From contig JAXGMV010000001.1 in NCBI GenBank assembly GCA_040768445.1, positions 992,001-1,056,000 of the forward strand: DNA of 64,000 nt, read 5' to 3'. The translations under genes and the position numbers were made by a program. Within the stretch, counting starts at the first letter, position 1; every line of letters begins with the position of its first letter. Positions 35,040-43,281 of the stretch are shown here, in pieces. The stretch comes from JAXGMV01 sp040768445. GTDB taxonomy: Bacteria > Chloroflexota > Anaerolineae > Anaerolineales > Anaerolineaceae. The notes beneath the pieces are model-generated. The model made no database searches, had not been told where the DNA came from, and was given only the letters and a program-made list of their open reading frames with translations.

Positions 35040-35281
35040 TGTGTTGGTAGCGTATAAAATCCCTCTCCCTTTGGGATCGCGTAGCATACTGTAGGCATCG
35101 CAAAGCATCCTGTAAGGAGAGGTTAGGTGAGGGCCTCTGCTCTGAGACACTTATTATAGCGTGCTGAGCGATCTCAACCGGAGAGGTAGAAAAACCATCC
35201 TCACCCTTCGACCCGGTAGGGTGAGTCCTACTATCCTGCATTATGTGACCTCTTGGGGCGTCCCATTGGGACGCCCCTACC
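35040..35281. repeat. Dispersed repeat fragments with a perfect hairpin
   Basis: A CCCTCTCCCTTTGGGATCGCG block with GTAGCATACTGTAGG (35059-35094) resembles 15449-15483. Near the end GGGGCGTCCC (35255-35264) and GGGACGCCCC (35268-35277) form a perfect 10-bp hairpin with a 3-nt loop, related to the GGGCGACCCACTGGGTCGC family. It lies just beyond the stop of the minus-strand hydrolase and could slow transcription, but it has no T-run. Confidence 0.65.
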
Positions 35282-35282
35282 C

Positions 35283-35909
35283 TTACTTACCTATCTCAAT
35301 ATCATCCACACTGCGGACAATGCTGCCAGTGTACAGGCTGGAGACCTGGTGCAGGGTCAGCGCTTGGTCAAACTCGGTCAGGGCGGAGATGCCGTCTGCC
35401 GGCATGACCACGTGGAACCAGCGCAGGCCTGCTGCAGCGGCCGTGTGCAGCACACAGATATTCGCCACCGTGCCAACGATGATCACCTGTTTCACACGCC
35501 ACACATACGTCAGAAAATGTTCCAGCCAGGTGCCGTAGAAACCGTCGTAGCGGTTCTTGGGGCAAATAAGCTCACCCTCGAGCGGCTTCAGTTCGTCAAT
35601 AATTTGCCAGCCCCAGGTGCCCTCCACCGTGTGCGCCGGCCAGATGGCAAACTCGGGATCGTCCTTGAACATGGTGTCCATGGTGTATGCCACGTGCATG
35701 CCGGCACTGCGGGCTGTCTCAAGCAGGCGCTGGATGTTACCCACCGTGCCCTCTGCCGCCGGCACCATCAGGCTGCCACCAGGCTTGACAAAGTCGTTCT
35801 GCATATCCACGATGATCAGCGCTGTATCAGCGGCTGAAAGGGTAACAGTATCTTTAAAAGCCAGGGTCGGCACCTTCACGGTCTCGCCTGGGATATATGG
35901 AAAAGTCAT
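35283..35909 (-). CDS. Isochorismatase-like cysteine hydrolase
   Basis: 208-residue cytosolic enzyme with an alpha/beta fold. The catalytic triad is Asp35 in LIIVDMQNDF, Lys118 in CPKNRYDGF and Cys152 in GTVANICVLHTAAAA, which is complete for this superfamily. The GTVANIC motif is typical of amidohydrolases such as nicotinamidase-like or carbamoylase enzymes rather than true isochorismatase. The ATG at 35909 follows AAGGAGAT. The frame is open further to 35990, but without family character. It is a single gene divergent from the following lipoprotein gene. Confidence 0.88.
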   Translation of the reverse strand: MTFPYIPGETVKVPTLAFKDTVTLSAADTALIIVDMQNDFVKPGGSLMVPAAEGTVGNIQRLLETARSAGMHVAYTMDTMFKDDPEFAIWPAHTVEGTWGWQIIDELKPLEGELICPKNRYDGFYGTWLEHFLTYVWRVKQVIIVGTVANICVLHTAAAAGLRWFHVVMPADGISALTEFDQALTLHQVSSLYTGSIVRSVDDIEIGK

Positions 35910-36007
35910 GTCAATTATCTCCTTATCAAGTTGTGTTGCTGTACCTGCTCTAATCATAACAAATTCGGGACGGTTGGTAAACAGCATCACCTGTTACCCC
36001 CTTGAGA

Positions 36008-36035
36008 TTGACCGTGAAATTCGCTACACTATTGT
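36008..36035 (+). promoter_or_regulatory. Possible promoter of the small lipoprotein gene
   Basis: TTGACC (36008-36013) and TATTGT (36030-36035) with 16-base spacing. The -10 match is weak. The lipoprotein ATG lies about 31 bases downstream of the -10 box. Confidence 0.4.
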
Positions 36036-36066
36036 TAACAACCGTGTTCTGTGAAAGGCCGCTGAA

Positions 36067-36567
36067 ATGATGAGATGCTCTATTCGGACGCTACCCTGCC
36101 TCATAACCCTGACCCTGTTGGTCAGCCTGTTGGGCGCCTGCCAGCTCTCAGCGGCACGCTCACCTGGGCTGGAGCAGGCCACCGCCGCACTGCAGTCTTA
36201 CTTTCAATCCCTCAGCGAAGGGCGCTACGCCGATGCAGTTGACCTGTACGGCGGCACTTACGAGCCCCTGACCGGCTACAACCCGGATATCAACCCACAG
36301 GCGTATGCCCGATTGTTTGAGCTGGGCTGTGCCGCTAACGGCCTGCAGTGCCTGCAGGTAAACGAAATTCTGCAGTCAGAGAGGCTGGATGACGACACTT
36401 ACCAATTTCTGGTCACCTTCACAGGGCGCGATGGGCAGGTTTTCGTATTGGGTCCGTGCTGCGGCGCTGATGAGACACAGATGCCGCCCGTGTCGCAGTT
36501 TACCTACACGGTCAAGCGGGTTGATGGAAATTTCAAGGTAATGGAACTGCCGGTTTATGTACCCTGA
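36067..36567 (+). CDS. Small lipoprotein of unknown function
   Basis: 166 residues. The lipobox is LLGAC with the lipidated Cys25, then a short linker and a domain beginning ALQSYFQSLSEGRYADAVDLYGG. This start is typical of the NTF2-like/DUF4878 type of small alpha+beta domains that follow lipid anchors. Four later cysteines occur (CAANGLQCL and GPCCGADE), which could form disulfides outside the cell. Two ATG codons adjoin at the start, and the ribosome-binding site is poor. It precedes the universal stress protein genes by 60 bases, but a shared transcript is uncertain. Confidence 0.75.
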   Translation: MMRCSIRTLPCLITLTLLVSLLGACQLSAARSPGLEQATAALQSYFQSLSEGRYADAVDLYGGTYEPLTGYNPDINPQAYARLFELGCAANGLQCLQVNEILQSERLDDDTYQFLVTFTGRDGQVFVLGPCCGADETQMPPVSQFTYTVKRVDGNFKVMELPVYVP

Positions 36568-36627
36568 TTGCACCGTGGTGCATGGCAGATCCGACATATC
36601 AAGTAGTTTGGAAAAAGGAGGCGAAAT

Positions 36628-37050
36628 ATGTTTGAGAAAATTCTGGTTGGAATTGATGGCTCTGAACATTCCTTCAAGGCGGCACAAATGGCCGGCGAGC
36701 TGGCGCGCAAGCTCAACGCTGAAAGCGTGCGGGTCGTGGCCTGCTACGAGCCGCTGGTAGATTACGCCACCATTTTATACATGGAGGAGATAGCCTCGCG
36801 CCGTATCGGTATTGCTGAAGCCAATGTGAAACGGGCAATCGAAGAGATCGGCGAGGTAGCTGTTGCAATAGAATCGGACCTGTGCGAGGGCACGCCGGCT
36901 GAGTCCATCCTGATGGCTGCCAAAAAATATGATATTGACCTGATCGTAATGGGTACGCGCGGTCTCGGACAACTGGCGGGCTTGCTGCTGGGCAGCCAGA
37001 GCCAAAAGGTGGTTGCTCACGCTGACTGCCCGGTGCTGCTGGTACGCTGA
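36628..37050 (+). CDS. Universal stress protein, first of three
   Basis: 140-residue UspA-fold cytosolic protein. It starts FEKILVGIDGSEHSFKAAQM and ends with GTRGLGQLAGLLLGS, which fits the G-2x-G-9x-G-(S/T) motif of the ATP-binding subgroup, followed by SQKVVAHADCPVLLVR. It is the first of three consecutive paralogues, each with its own AAGGAGG- or GGAGGA-type ribosome-binding site. The proteins probably dimerise and act in stress or energy sensing. The specific trigger cannot be deduced. Confidence 0.92.
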   Translation: MFEKILVGIDGSEHSFKAAQMAGELARKLNAESVRVVACYEPLVDYATILYMEEIASRRIGIAEANVKRAIEEIGEVAVAIESDLCEGTPAESILMAAKKYDIDLIVMGTRGLGQLAGLLLGSQSQKVVAHADCPVLLVR

Positions 37051-37080
37051 TACCAATCACGTAGTTATTTGGAGGACAAG

Positions 37081-37521
37081 ATGTTTAATCATATTCTCGT
37101 TGGTGTGGATGGTTCCGAGCACAGCATAAAGGCAGCAAAGATGGCCGGCGAACTGGCACGAAAAATCTCTGCCGAAAGTCTTCATCTTGTTGCCTGTTAT
37201 GATGCGGCTTTACAGTACAGCATGATGACTGAATTCAACAGTATTCTACCGATGCAGGATCTTACTTCCCGCCTTATCTCCATCGCAGAAGATAATCTAA
37301 AGCTGGCAATTGAGGAAATTGGTGATCTTCCGATTCAAATCACGACAGAGACAAGCGAAGGCACGCCGGCTGAGTCCATCCTGATGGTTGCCAAGAAATA
37401 CGACATTGACCTGATCGTGATGGGTACGCGCGGCCTCGGCCAGCTGGCAGGCTTGCTGCTGGGCAGTCAAAGTCAAAAGGTGGTTGCTCACGCAGACTGT
37501 CCGGTGCTGCTTGTACGCTAA
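37081..37521 (+). CDS. Universal stress protein, second of three
   Basis: 146 residues. It has the same fold and the same C-terminal ATP-binding motif as the first copy. The last 50 residues, from EGTPAESILM onward, are identical to copy one except one position, while the central part (DAALQYSMMTEFNSILPMQD) is quite different and six residues longer. The ATG at 37081 follows GGAGGA. A frame extension to 37069 covers the ribosome-binding site and is rejected. Thirty bases separate it from the first copy. Confidence 0.92.
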   Translation: MFNHILVGVDGSEHSIKAAKMAGELARKISAESLHLVACYDAALQYSMMTEFNSILPMQDLTSRLISIAEDNLKLAIEEIGDLPIQITTETSEGTPAESILMVAKKYDIDLIVMGTRGLGQLAGLLLGSQSQKVVAHADCPVLLVR

Positions 37522-37550
37522 GAGTTGCTAAAAGATAAAAGGAGGACGAG

Positions 37551-37973
37551 ATGTTTAATCACATTCTCGTTGGTGTGGACGGCTCAGAACACGGCTTCAA
37601 GGCAGCCAAAATTGCAGGCGAACTGGCACGGGCCATTGGTACAACCACAGTGAGCGTAATCAGTTGTTATGAGCCACTGTCGGTCTATATGGGCACGGCA
37701 TTGCTTGAGCAGCAGTCCGTCAATCGCATTATTACGGCTAAAGCAAATATCCAACGCGCAGTTGAAGAGATTGGTGCTTTAGATTGCGAGGTGAGAACCG
37801 ATACCTTTGAAGGCCCACCTGCTGAAAAGATCATTGATATTGCCGATAGCAGGAATGTTGATCTGATTGTCATAGGTACGCGCGGTCTGGGTCAGCTGGT
37901 TGGCCTGCTGTTGGGCAGCCAGAGTCAAAAGGTGGTTGCCCACGCGCACTGCCCGGTGCTGCTGGTGCGCTGA
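37551..37973 (+). CDS. Universal stress protein, third of three
   Basis: 140 residues. The N-terminus FNHILVGVDGSEHGFKAAKI is nearly the same as in copy two, and the C-terminus IGTRGLGQLVGLLLGSQSQK keeps the ATP-binding motif. The middle is closer to copy one in length. This patchwork similarity suggests gene conversion among the three. GGAGGA precedes the ATG. Confidence 0.92.
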   Translation: MFNHILVGVDGSEHGFKAAKIAGELARAIGTTTVSVISCYEPLSVYMGTALLEQQSVNRIITAKANIQRAVEEIGALDCEVRTDTFEGPPAEKIIDIADSRNVDLIVIGTRGLGQLVGLLLGSQSQKVVAHAHCPVLLVR

Positions 37974-38120
37974 CGTATCGCTTTCAGCCTGCTGCACCGC
38001 ACAGTTTCAGATACCGCCGCCCGCGTAGAGGTTGTATAATTACGCAGGCGGTACTGTCTGTACGCCTGCATGCCAGTCGCCGGCTGTCCGCCTCATCACT
38101 TCACAACAAAGGATACATCA

Positions 38121-39236
38121 ATGGAACGTTCTCCTCATCTCACCTGGATTGAAATTGATTTGGATGCCATTCAGCACAACACGCGCGTCGTTAAAAGCGT
38201 CTCCGGCGTGGACGTCATGGCTGTGGTCAAAGCAGAAGCCTACGGTTTCGGCGGCGTACAGGTTGGCAAGGCTGCGGTCAAAGCCGGCGCTGCCTGGCTG
38301 GCAGTCGTGCGCGGTCATGAGGCCTTAGATCTGCGCCGTGCAGGCATCACCGCACCGATCCTGGTGATGGGCGGTACCACGCCGGCAGAGCTGGATACCA
38401 TCATTGCCAAAGACATCGCCCTGCCGCTGTTTGATTTTGAATGGATACCCCTGTTCTCAGAGCGCGCCAAAGCCGTTGGAAAACCGCTGCACGTCCATTT
38501 GAAAATCGATACTGGCATGGGGCGTTTTGGCGTCTTCCCCGAGCACGCATTGGAGCTGGCACGTGCAGCACAGGCAGCCGGTGGGCTCGAGATCGAAGGC
38601 GTCTTCAGCCATTTTGCCAAGGTAGATGACCACGCCGACCCGACCACAGATCTGCAGATCAGCCGCTTCAAGCCGGTGGTTGAGACGCTGCGCAGTAACG
38701 GCTTCCCGACGATACTGGCTCATCTCTCCAGTTCCACCGGTGTGATGGCATATCCTGACGCAGTTTTCAACATGGTGCGCGTCGGCAGCGGTGTGCTGGG
38801 TGTGGGTAATGCCGCTGGCGGCATGGATTACGGTGATCAGCTTAAACATGCCTTCACCTGGAAGGCGCAGTTGATGTCCTGCCGGCGCTTCCCGGCTGGC
38901 TGGAAGATCGGCTACGGGCAGGATTACACCACCAGCGAGGGCGAGATCATTGGCGTTCTGCCAGTAGGTCACGGAGACGGCTTCCTGCGTCATCCCAAGA
39001 ATGTGGTGCTCATCAATGGCAAACGCACGCCGGTGGTTGGCAAGGTGTGCCTTGACCAGCTTATGGTCAGCCTGCCGGAAATGATGCCGCTGGGCACCGA
39101 GGCGGTACTGATCGGCAAGCAGGGCGATGAAGAAATCGAGATTGAAGAAGCCTCCACGCGTTGGGGCGCCCCGCAGAGCTTTGTCTCCTGTGTGAGCGCA
39201 CGCGTGCCGCGCGTCTATCTGCCGGAACCACTGTAA
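38121..39236 (+). CDS. alr: Alanine racemase
   Basis: 371-residue PLP enzyme that makes D-alanine for peptidoglycan. The PLP lysine is Lys37 in VVKAEAYGFGG (usually VKANAYGHG), and the second catalytic base, Tyr265 in GYGQDYTT, is at the canonical position. GVLPVGHGDGFLRH and GKVCLDQLMV are C-terminal domain motifs (usually VPVGYADG and GRVCMDQ). Some motif residues differ from the textbook enzyme, so it may belong to a divergent branch, but both catalytic residues are present. AAAGGA lies 7 bases before the ATG. A terminator follows at 39257. Confidence 0.9.
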   Translation: MERSPHLTWIEIDLDAIQHNTRVVKSVSGVDVMAVVKAEAYGFGGVQVGKAAVKAGAAWLAVVRGHEALDLRRAGITAPILVMGGTTPAELDTIIAKDIALPLFDFEWIPLFSERAKAVGKPLHVHLKIDTGMGRFGVFPEHALELARAAQAAGGLEIEGVFSHFAKVDDHADPTTDLQISRFKPVVETLRSNGFPTILAHLSSSTGVMAYPDAVFNMVRVGSGVLGVGNAAGGMDYGDQLKHAFTWKAQLMSCRRFPAGWKIGYGQDYTTSEGEIIGVLPVGHGDGFLRHPKNVVLINGKRTPVVGKVCLDQLMVSLPEMMPLGTEAVLIGKQGDEEIEIEEASTRWGAPQSFVSCVSARVPRVYLPEPL

Positions 39237-39256
39237 ACCAATCTTTTTGCAACTCT

Positions 39257-39302
39257 CACCGCTTCCGTTGGTTAATCTACCCGACGGGAGCGGTGTTTTT
39301 TG
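39257..39302 (+). terminator. Rho-independent terminator after alr
   Basis: CACCGCTTCCG (39257-39267) pairs with CGGGAGCGGTG (39285-39295), 11 pairs with one G-U, followed by a run of T residues from 39296. It separates alr from the M48 gene. Confidence 0.9.
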
Positions 39303-39317
39303 GCTATAATTAGGCAT

Positions 39318-40460
39318 ATGGAAGCACAACTCGACCAGGCAAAACAGGAACAGGCACGCCAGTACGCCCGCACCCGCCGCCTCCTCTCGCTGGTTGACCT
39401 GCTGATTGGGCTCGTTTACCTGCTGGTATGGATTTTCAGCGGGCTGGGGGCAAGGCTCAAGGCTGTGATGCTGACCTTCACCGACCAAAATTGGCTGCTG
39501 GTGGCCGGTATTCTGCTGGCGCTCGGTGCCGGCATGGCACTGGTCAGCCTGCCGCTCGGGTATTATTCCGGCTTCGTCCTGCCGCACCGCTACGGCCTTT
39601 CCAACCAGACGTTCAAAGGCTGGATCACTGACCAGCTGAAGGGGCTGCTGATCTCTGCGCCGCTGGGGCTGCTGCTGGTGCAGCTGCTTTACCTGGTGCT
39701 GGGCGCTTACCCCGACACCTGGTGGCTGTGGGCGGCTGGCATCATGCTGCTGGTGAATGTCCTGCTGGCTAACCTGGCGCCGGTGCTGATTTTACCGCTG
39801 TTCAACAAGTATACGCCGCTGGGCGAGGAGCACGCTGACCTGGAACAGCGCCTGCTGAAGCTGGCTGAAAAGGCCGGCACGCAGGTGAAGGGCGTCTTCA
39901 AGATGGACATGAGCCGCCGTACCAGCGCCGCCAATGCCGGCTTGACCGGTCTTGGCAGCAGCCGGCGCATAGTATTAGGCGATACACTGATTAACGAATT
40001 TTCTCCTGATGAAATTGAAACCGTACTGGCGCACGAGTTGGGACATCACGTCAACCGCGATATCCCGCTGATGATCGCTTTCGGCACGCTTGAGACCCTG
40101 CTTGGTTTCTTCCTGGCGGGGCAGCTGCTGCAGGTCGGTGTGGGGGCTGCCAGCCTTACCGGCCCGGCAGACCCGGCCGCCATGCCCCTGCTGGCGCTGG
40201 CGCTCGGGCTGTACGGGTTGCTCACCTCCCCGCTGGACAACCTCTTCTCTCGCTGGCGAGAGCGCCTGGCTGACCGCTATGCCCTGACGACAACCGGCAA
40301 GGGACGGGCTTTTGCCAGCGCCATGACGCGTCTTGCCAACCAGAACCTGGCTGAAGTGAACCCGTCCGCCTGGGTGGAGTTCTTGTTCTATTCACACCCT
40401 GCGCTTGGCAAACGCATCATCATGGCAAGAGAGCTGGCGCCAGAGGAAGGTCAGCCATGA
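39318..40460 (+). CDS. M48-family metalloprotease (Ste24-like)
   Basis: 380-residue integral membrane zinc protease. It has an N-terminal membrane region with several helices and the M48_N-type stretch PLGYYSGFVLPHRYGLSNQT. The zinc motif is HELGHH (His239, Glu240, His243) and the third ligand Glu is in RWRERLADRYAL. Such enzymes act in membrane protein quality control or CAAX-type processing. TATAAT at 39305-39310 lies only seven bases before the ATG, and no ribosome-binding site is visible. The transcript may be leaderless. It overlaps the SIS-domain gene by four bases. Confidence 0.9.
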   Translation: MEAQLDQAKQEQARQYARTRRLLSLVDLLIGLVYLLVWIFSGLGARLKAVMLTFTDQNWLLVAGILLALGAGMALVSLPLGYYSGFVLPHRYGLSNQTFKGWITDQLKGLLISAPLGLLLVQLLYLVLGAYPDTWWLWAAGIMLLVNVLLANLAPVLILPLFNKYTPLGEEHADLEQRLLKLAEKAGTQVKGVFKMDMSRRTSAANAGLTGLGSSRRIVLGDTLINEFSPDEIETVLAHELGHHVNRDIPLMIAFGTLETLLGFFLAGQLLQVGVGAASLTGPADPAAMPLLALALGLYGLLTSPLDNLFSRWRERLADRYALTTTGKGRAFASAMTRLANQNLAEVNPSAWVEFLFYSHPALGKRIIMARELAPEEGQP

Positions 40461-41119
40461 CAGGGGATACCGCACTCAGCCTGCCGTCTGAAGCACGACG
40501 GACACTGGTTCACATGGCTGAAAAGTACCCGGCGCTGGCTGGCACACTGCCTGCGTTGGAACAGGCTTACCAGATCCTGCGGCAGTGCTTTGCAGACGAT
40601 GGCATACTCTTTGTGTGCGGCAACGGCGGCAGTATGTCGGATGCCATTCACATCAGCGGCGAGCTGAACAAAGCTTTCAAACGCAGCCGCCCCATCCCTG
40701 AAGCCGACCATGAGCGCCTGAAACCCTACACCAACGGTTATGACCTGGGCAGTTACCTGCAGCGCGGCTTACGCACTATCGTGCTGGGCATCAACCCGGC
40801 ACTGGCGAGCGCCATCGACAACGATTTTCCGTTATCACATATGGGTTTGGCACAGGAACTGTACGCCCTGGCACGACCCGGAGATGTCTTCATGGGGATC
40901 AGTACCTCGGGCAATGCGCGCAACATCAACTATGCCGTGGGGGTAGCGCGCATGCTGGGGCTGCCGGTGATCGGACTGAGCGGCGAGAACGGCGGCAGGC
41001 TGGCAGAACAGGCGGATGTTACCATTCATGCGCCGGCCGGTGAGCCGGCGGAGGTACAGGCGTTCCACGTCATCCTGTATCACACACTGTGCGAGATGCT
41101 GGAAATCACCTTCTTTTAG
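40457..41119 (+). CDS. SIS-domain phosphosugar isomerase (GmhA-like)
   Basis: 220 residues with a single SIS domain. The sugar-phosphate site motif is VCGNGGSMSDAIHISGEL, followed by MGISTSGNARNINYAVGVAR and VIGLSGENGG. The insert IPEADHERLKPYTNGYDLGS and the general length resemble sedoheptulose-7-phosphate isomerase GmhA, but other SIS isomerases are possible. No other heptose or LPS gene is near. It is translationally coupled to the M48 gene through an ATGA overlap, and a hairpin follows. Confidence 0.85.
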   Translation: MTGDTALSLPSEARRTLVHMAEKYPALAGTLPALEQAYQILRQCFADDGILFVCGNGGSMSDAIHISGELNKAFKRSRPIPEADHERLKPYTNGYDLGSYLQRGLRTIVLGINPALASAIDNDFPLSHMGLAQELYALARPGDVFMGISTSGNARNINYAVGVARMLGLPVIGLSGENGGRLAEQADVTIHAPAGEPAEVQAFHVILYHTLCEMLEITFF

Positions 41120-41140
41120 CTCAGGTTTATTAAATGAAAA

Positions 41141-41165
41141 GAGGCTGACCTTGTAAGTCAGCCTC
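41141..41165 (-). terminator. Hairpin terminator between convergent genes
   Basis: GAGGCTGAC (41141-41149) and GTCAGCCTC (41157-41165) form a perfect 9-bp stem with a 7-nt loop. On the minus strand it is followed by TTTTC, so it mainly serves the ferritin gene. On the plus strand there is no T-run, though it may act on both sides. Confidence 0.8.
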
Positions 41166-41184
41166 CAGAGTATGTAAACGATGT

Positions 41185-41673
41185 TTAGTCGCGGCTGCCA
41201 AGCTGTCTGTCGAGCATGTAAAGGCCGTTGCCTTTATCGCCGATGATGGCGAGGGTGTCCAGGATTTCCTGGGCATTGGCTTCTTCTTCAACCTGCTCGT
41301 CCACGTACCAGTTCAGGAAGGACTGGCTGGCGTAGTCTTTGTCGTCCACAGCGATGCTGTAGAGGTTGTTGATCAGGGAAGTGACCAGCTGTTCGTGCTT
41401 GAGGGTCTCTTCGAAGACGGGGACAATGCCAGCAAATTCGGTTTCAACGGCGTCAATAGCCTTGAGAAGCACACGCTCGCCGCGCTCAACCATGTATTTG
41501 TAGAACTTCATGGCGTGTTCCTGCTCTTCTTCAGCCTGGTGGCGCATCCAATGTGCCATACCGCTCAAGCCTTTGTCCTCAAAATAGGTGGACATGGAAA
41601 GGTACAGGTAGCCTGACCATAATTCGGCATTGATTTGTTCATTAATTGCTGCTGCTAATTTTTTGCTTAACAT
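41185..41673 (-). CDS. Ferritin
   Basis: 162-residue bacterial non-heme ferritin that stores iron as ferric oxide in a 24-mer. The ferroxidase-centre residues appear in the four-helix bundle: Glu in INEQINAELWSGYLYL, Glu/His in RHQAEEEQEHAMKFYKYM, and Glu in VETEFAGIVPVFEETLKHEQ plus WYVDEQVEEEANAQ. AAGGAG is close to the ATG. It lies 17 bases downstream of a Fur-family gene in the same direction, so both are probably controlled together by iron or peroxide. Confidence 0.95.
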   Translation of the reverse strand: MLSKKLAAAINEQINAELWSGYLYLSMSTYFEDKGLSGMAHWMRHQAEEEQEHAMKFYKYMVERGERVLLKAIDAVETEFAGIVPVFEETLKHEQLVTSLINNLYSIAVDDKDYASQSFLNWYVDEQVEEEANAQEILDTLAIIGDKGNGLYMLDRQLGSRD

Positions 41674-41690
41674 TTTTGCTCCTTAAAATT

Positions 41691-42137
41691 TTAGTTTTTT
41701 GAGTGTTTTTGACATTCCGGGCAGAGACCAAAGAAATCCAGCCGGTGTCCGGTAATTTTAAAGCCATAGGTCTGCGACAGCGCCGTGTTGACTGCATTTA
41801 CTTCATCGACATCGGCGTCGACAATTTTCTTGCAGCGCGTGCAGATTAAGTGCGGGTGCGGGTCTGGGGTGTAACCATCAACACGGTTGCTGCCATCACC
41901 CAGGCTGATCTCCATCAGCTCACCCATGTCTTTCAGCATCGCAACGGTTTTGTAAATAGTCGCCAGGCTGGTGGTGGGGAAATCGGTTTTTACCTGGTTG
42001 TAAACGCGCTCAATGCTGGGGTGGCTGGTATCAGAGATCAATACTTTAATGATACTGAGGCGTTGGGGTGTGATACGAAACCCGTCGCTTCGCAGCTTGT
42101 TGATGATATTTTCGTACCGTTCAGTCTGTCCAATCAT
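41691..42137 (-). CDS. Fur-family metalloregulator (Fur/PerR-like)
   Basis: 148-residue regulator. The N-terminal winged helix contains GFRITPQRLSIIKVLI and the recognition stretch SLATIYKTVAMLKDMGEL. The dimerisation/metal domain has HPHLICTRCKKIVD and CPECQKH, two CxxC pairs for structural zinc. The ATG at 42137 is chosen because AAGGA lies 8 bases away. The frame remains open to 42197, but through the AT-rich operator region. Fur and PerR cannot be separated securely. Pairing with ferritin is consistent with either iron- or peroxide-responsive control. Confidence 0.88.
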   Translation of the reverse strand: MIGQTERYENIINKLRSDGFRITPQRLSIIKVLISDTSHPSIERVYNQVKTDFPTTSLATIYKTVAMLKDMGELMEISLGDGSNRVDGYTPDPHPHLICTRCKKIVDADVDEVNAVNTALSQTYGFKITGHRLDFFGLCPECQKHSKN

Positions 42138-42170
42138 TAGAACCATCCTTAAAGTTGTTTGCACTACTGT

Positions 42171-42190
42171 TAAATAAGAATTATTATTTA
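42171..42190. promoter_or_regulatory. Candidate Fur/PerR operator
   Basis: TAAATAA (42171-42177) and TTATTTA (42184-42190) are perfect inverted arms around GAATTA, within a very AT-rich region just upstream of the Fur-family start. The composition resembles Fur and PerR boxes, but the spacing differs from the classical 7-1-7 layout. Autoregulation is plausible but not proved. Confidence 0.45.
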
Positions 42191-42653
42191 TAAACAACTT
42201 TATTATTGATAGTATATATCAAATAATAAATTTGTCAAGGCTATTTGAAAATTTTAATGAACTTCTAATACTGCCGCCATCGTAACCACGCTGTACCGTT
42301 GCCGAAACGTGCACAACAGGCGATATTATAACTGAAATTACCAATTACGATAGTCATTTCTCTTAGAGTATGGCTATCTTTCAGGAAGGCTGAAAAAGTT
42401 GTGTATGGCTGAGCCTGCTGCGCCTTGAGCTTGTCGAAGGGTCGATGGGTGAGAATTGTATAGCGCGAACCACCGGGTTGCCCCTAAATGAGACTTAACA
42501 GGCTCAGCCGATAGGGCTTGCAGTAGCCGTTAGGGTTAACACCTCCCCCTTTAGGGCCGCGCAGCACACTTTAAGTGGAGGCTGGATAAGGGAATTTTTT
42601 ACCAACATGCTCAATCACCGGGAACAATTTCCGTCGCCTGAACGTTAAGAGAG
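42191..42653. repeat. Non-coding region with dispersed repeat fragments
   Basis: After the AT-rich regulatory part (to about 42270) no gene is seen. GGCTGAGCCTGCTGCGCC and GAGCTTGTCGAAGG (42409-42440), AGGCTCAGCCGATAGGG (42499) and CCTCCCCCTTTAGGGCCGCGCAGCACAC...GTGGAGG (42541-42575) match families present near 15.3, 30.1, 32.3 and 35.1 kb. Confidence 0.6.
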
Positions 42654-42680
42654 ATGAAATTACCAAGGAAGGAGTATTTC

Positions 42681-43247
42681 ATGTCTGCACGTTCTGTTTT
42701 AAGTATTACTTTTATTGTTCTATGCCTGGGACTGCTGTTCTCAACCAGCGGCTGCAGCAGCTTTTTTGTCCAGGCGGCGGTTGACGAGACAGCAGTTACG
42801 CCGGTTACTTACGAGCGCTTCAGCCTGCCCGAACCGGACGGTATTTCATTTGAACTGCCCGAAGAGTGGGCGGTTTGGGCTAATGCCGGCTACCTCTCAC
42901 CGGATGATGGAAAGACCCTGGCTGGTATCAGTGTTAGCAGGGTCCAGGAGGGGGTCGATTCAGAAGCGTATCTGTTCAACGAAGACAGCATCGTTCACGA
43001 TGTGAGTGAGCAGGTGATTGACGGGCTTGCCACGCGACGTTACATCGTTGAGAGCACCCTCACCAGCGCGGCAACCGGCGATATTATCTGGCATGCCTAC
43101 GAGATGATTTATGCCTTTCCCCATCCGAATGGCAATATGATGATAGGTGTGGTTGTTTCTGCTGAAGAGATGAACGCGCTGCCAGCGCTTGAGCCGGTGG
43201 CAGAACATATGGTCAGCAGCATTACCTGGGCATCACAAGCTCGCTGA
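42681..43247 (+). CDS. Lipoprotein of unknown function
   Basis: 188 residues. The signal peptide ends in a lipobox-like STSGC near residue 26, followed by a short linker. The domain begins FSLPEPDGISFELPEEWAVW and resembles the single-domain PsbP/DUF1795-like fold often seen in lipoproteins. This is a weak resemblance. GGAG at 42670 supports the ATG at 42681. The frame is open to 42654 without a ribosome-binding site. No functional partner adjoins it. Confidence 0.75.
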   Translation: MSARSVLSITFIVLCLGLLFSTSGCSSFFVQAAVDETAVTPVTYERFSLPEPDGISFELPEEWAVWANAGYLSPDDGKTLAGISVSRVQEGVDSEAYLFNEDSIVHDVSEQVIDGLATRRYIVESTLTSAATGDIIWHAYEMIYAFPHPNGNMMIGVVVSAEEMNALPALEPVAEHMVSSITWASQAR

Positions 43248-43281
43248 GACAAAACCGCTCAATCAATTCACGCTTTTTTTC

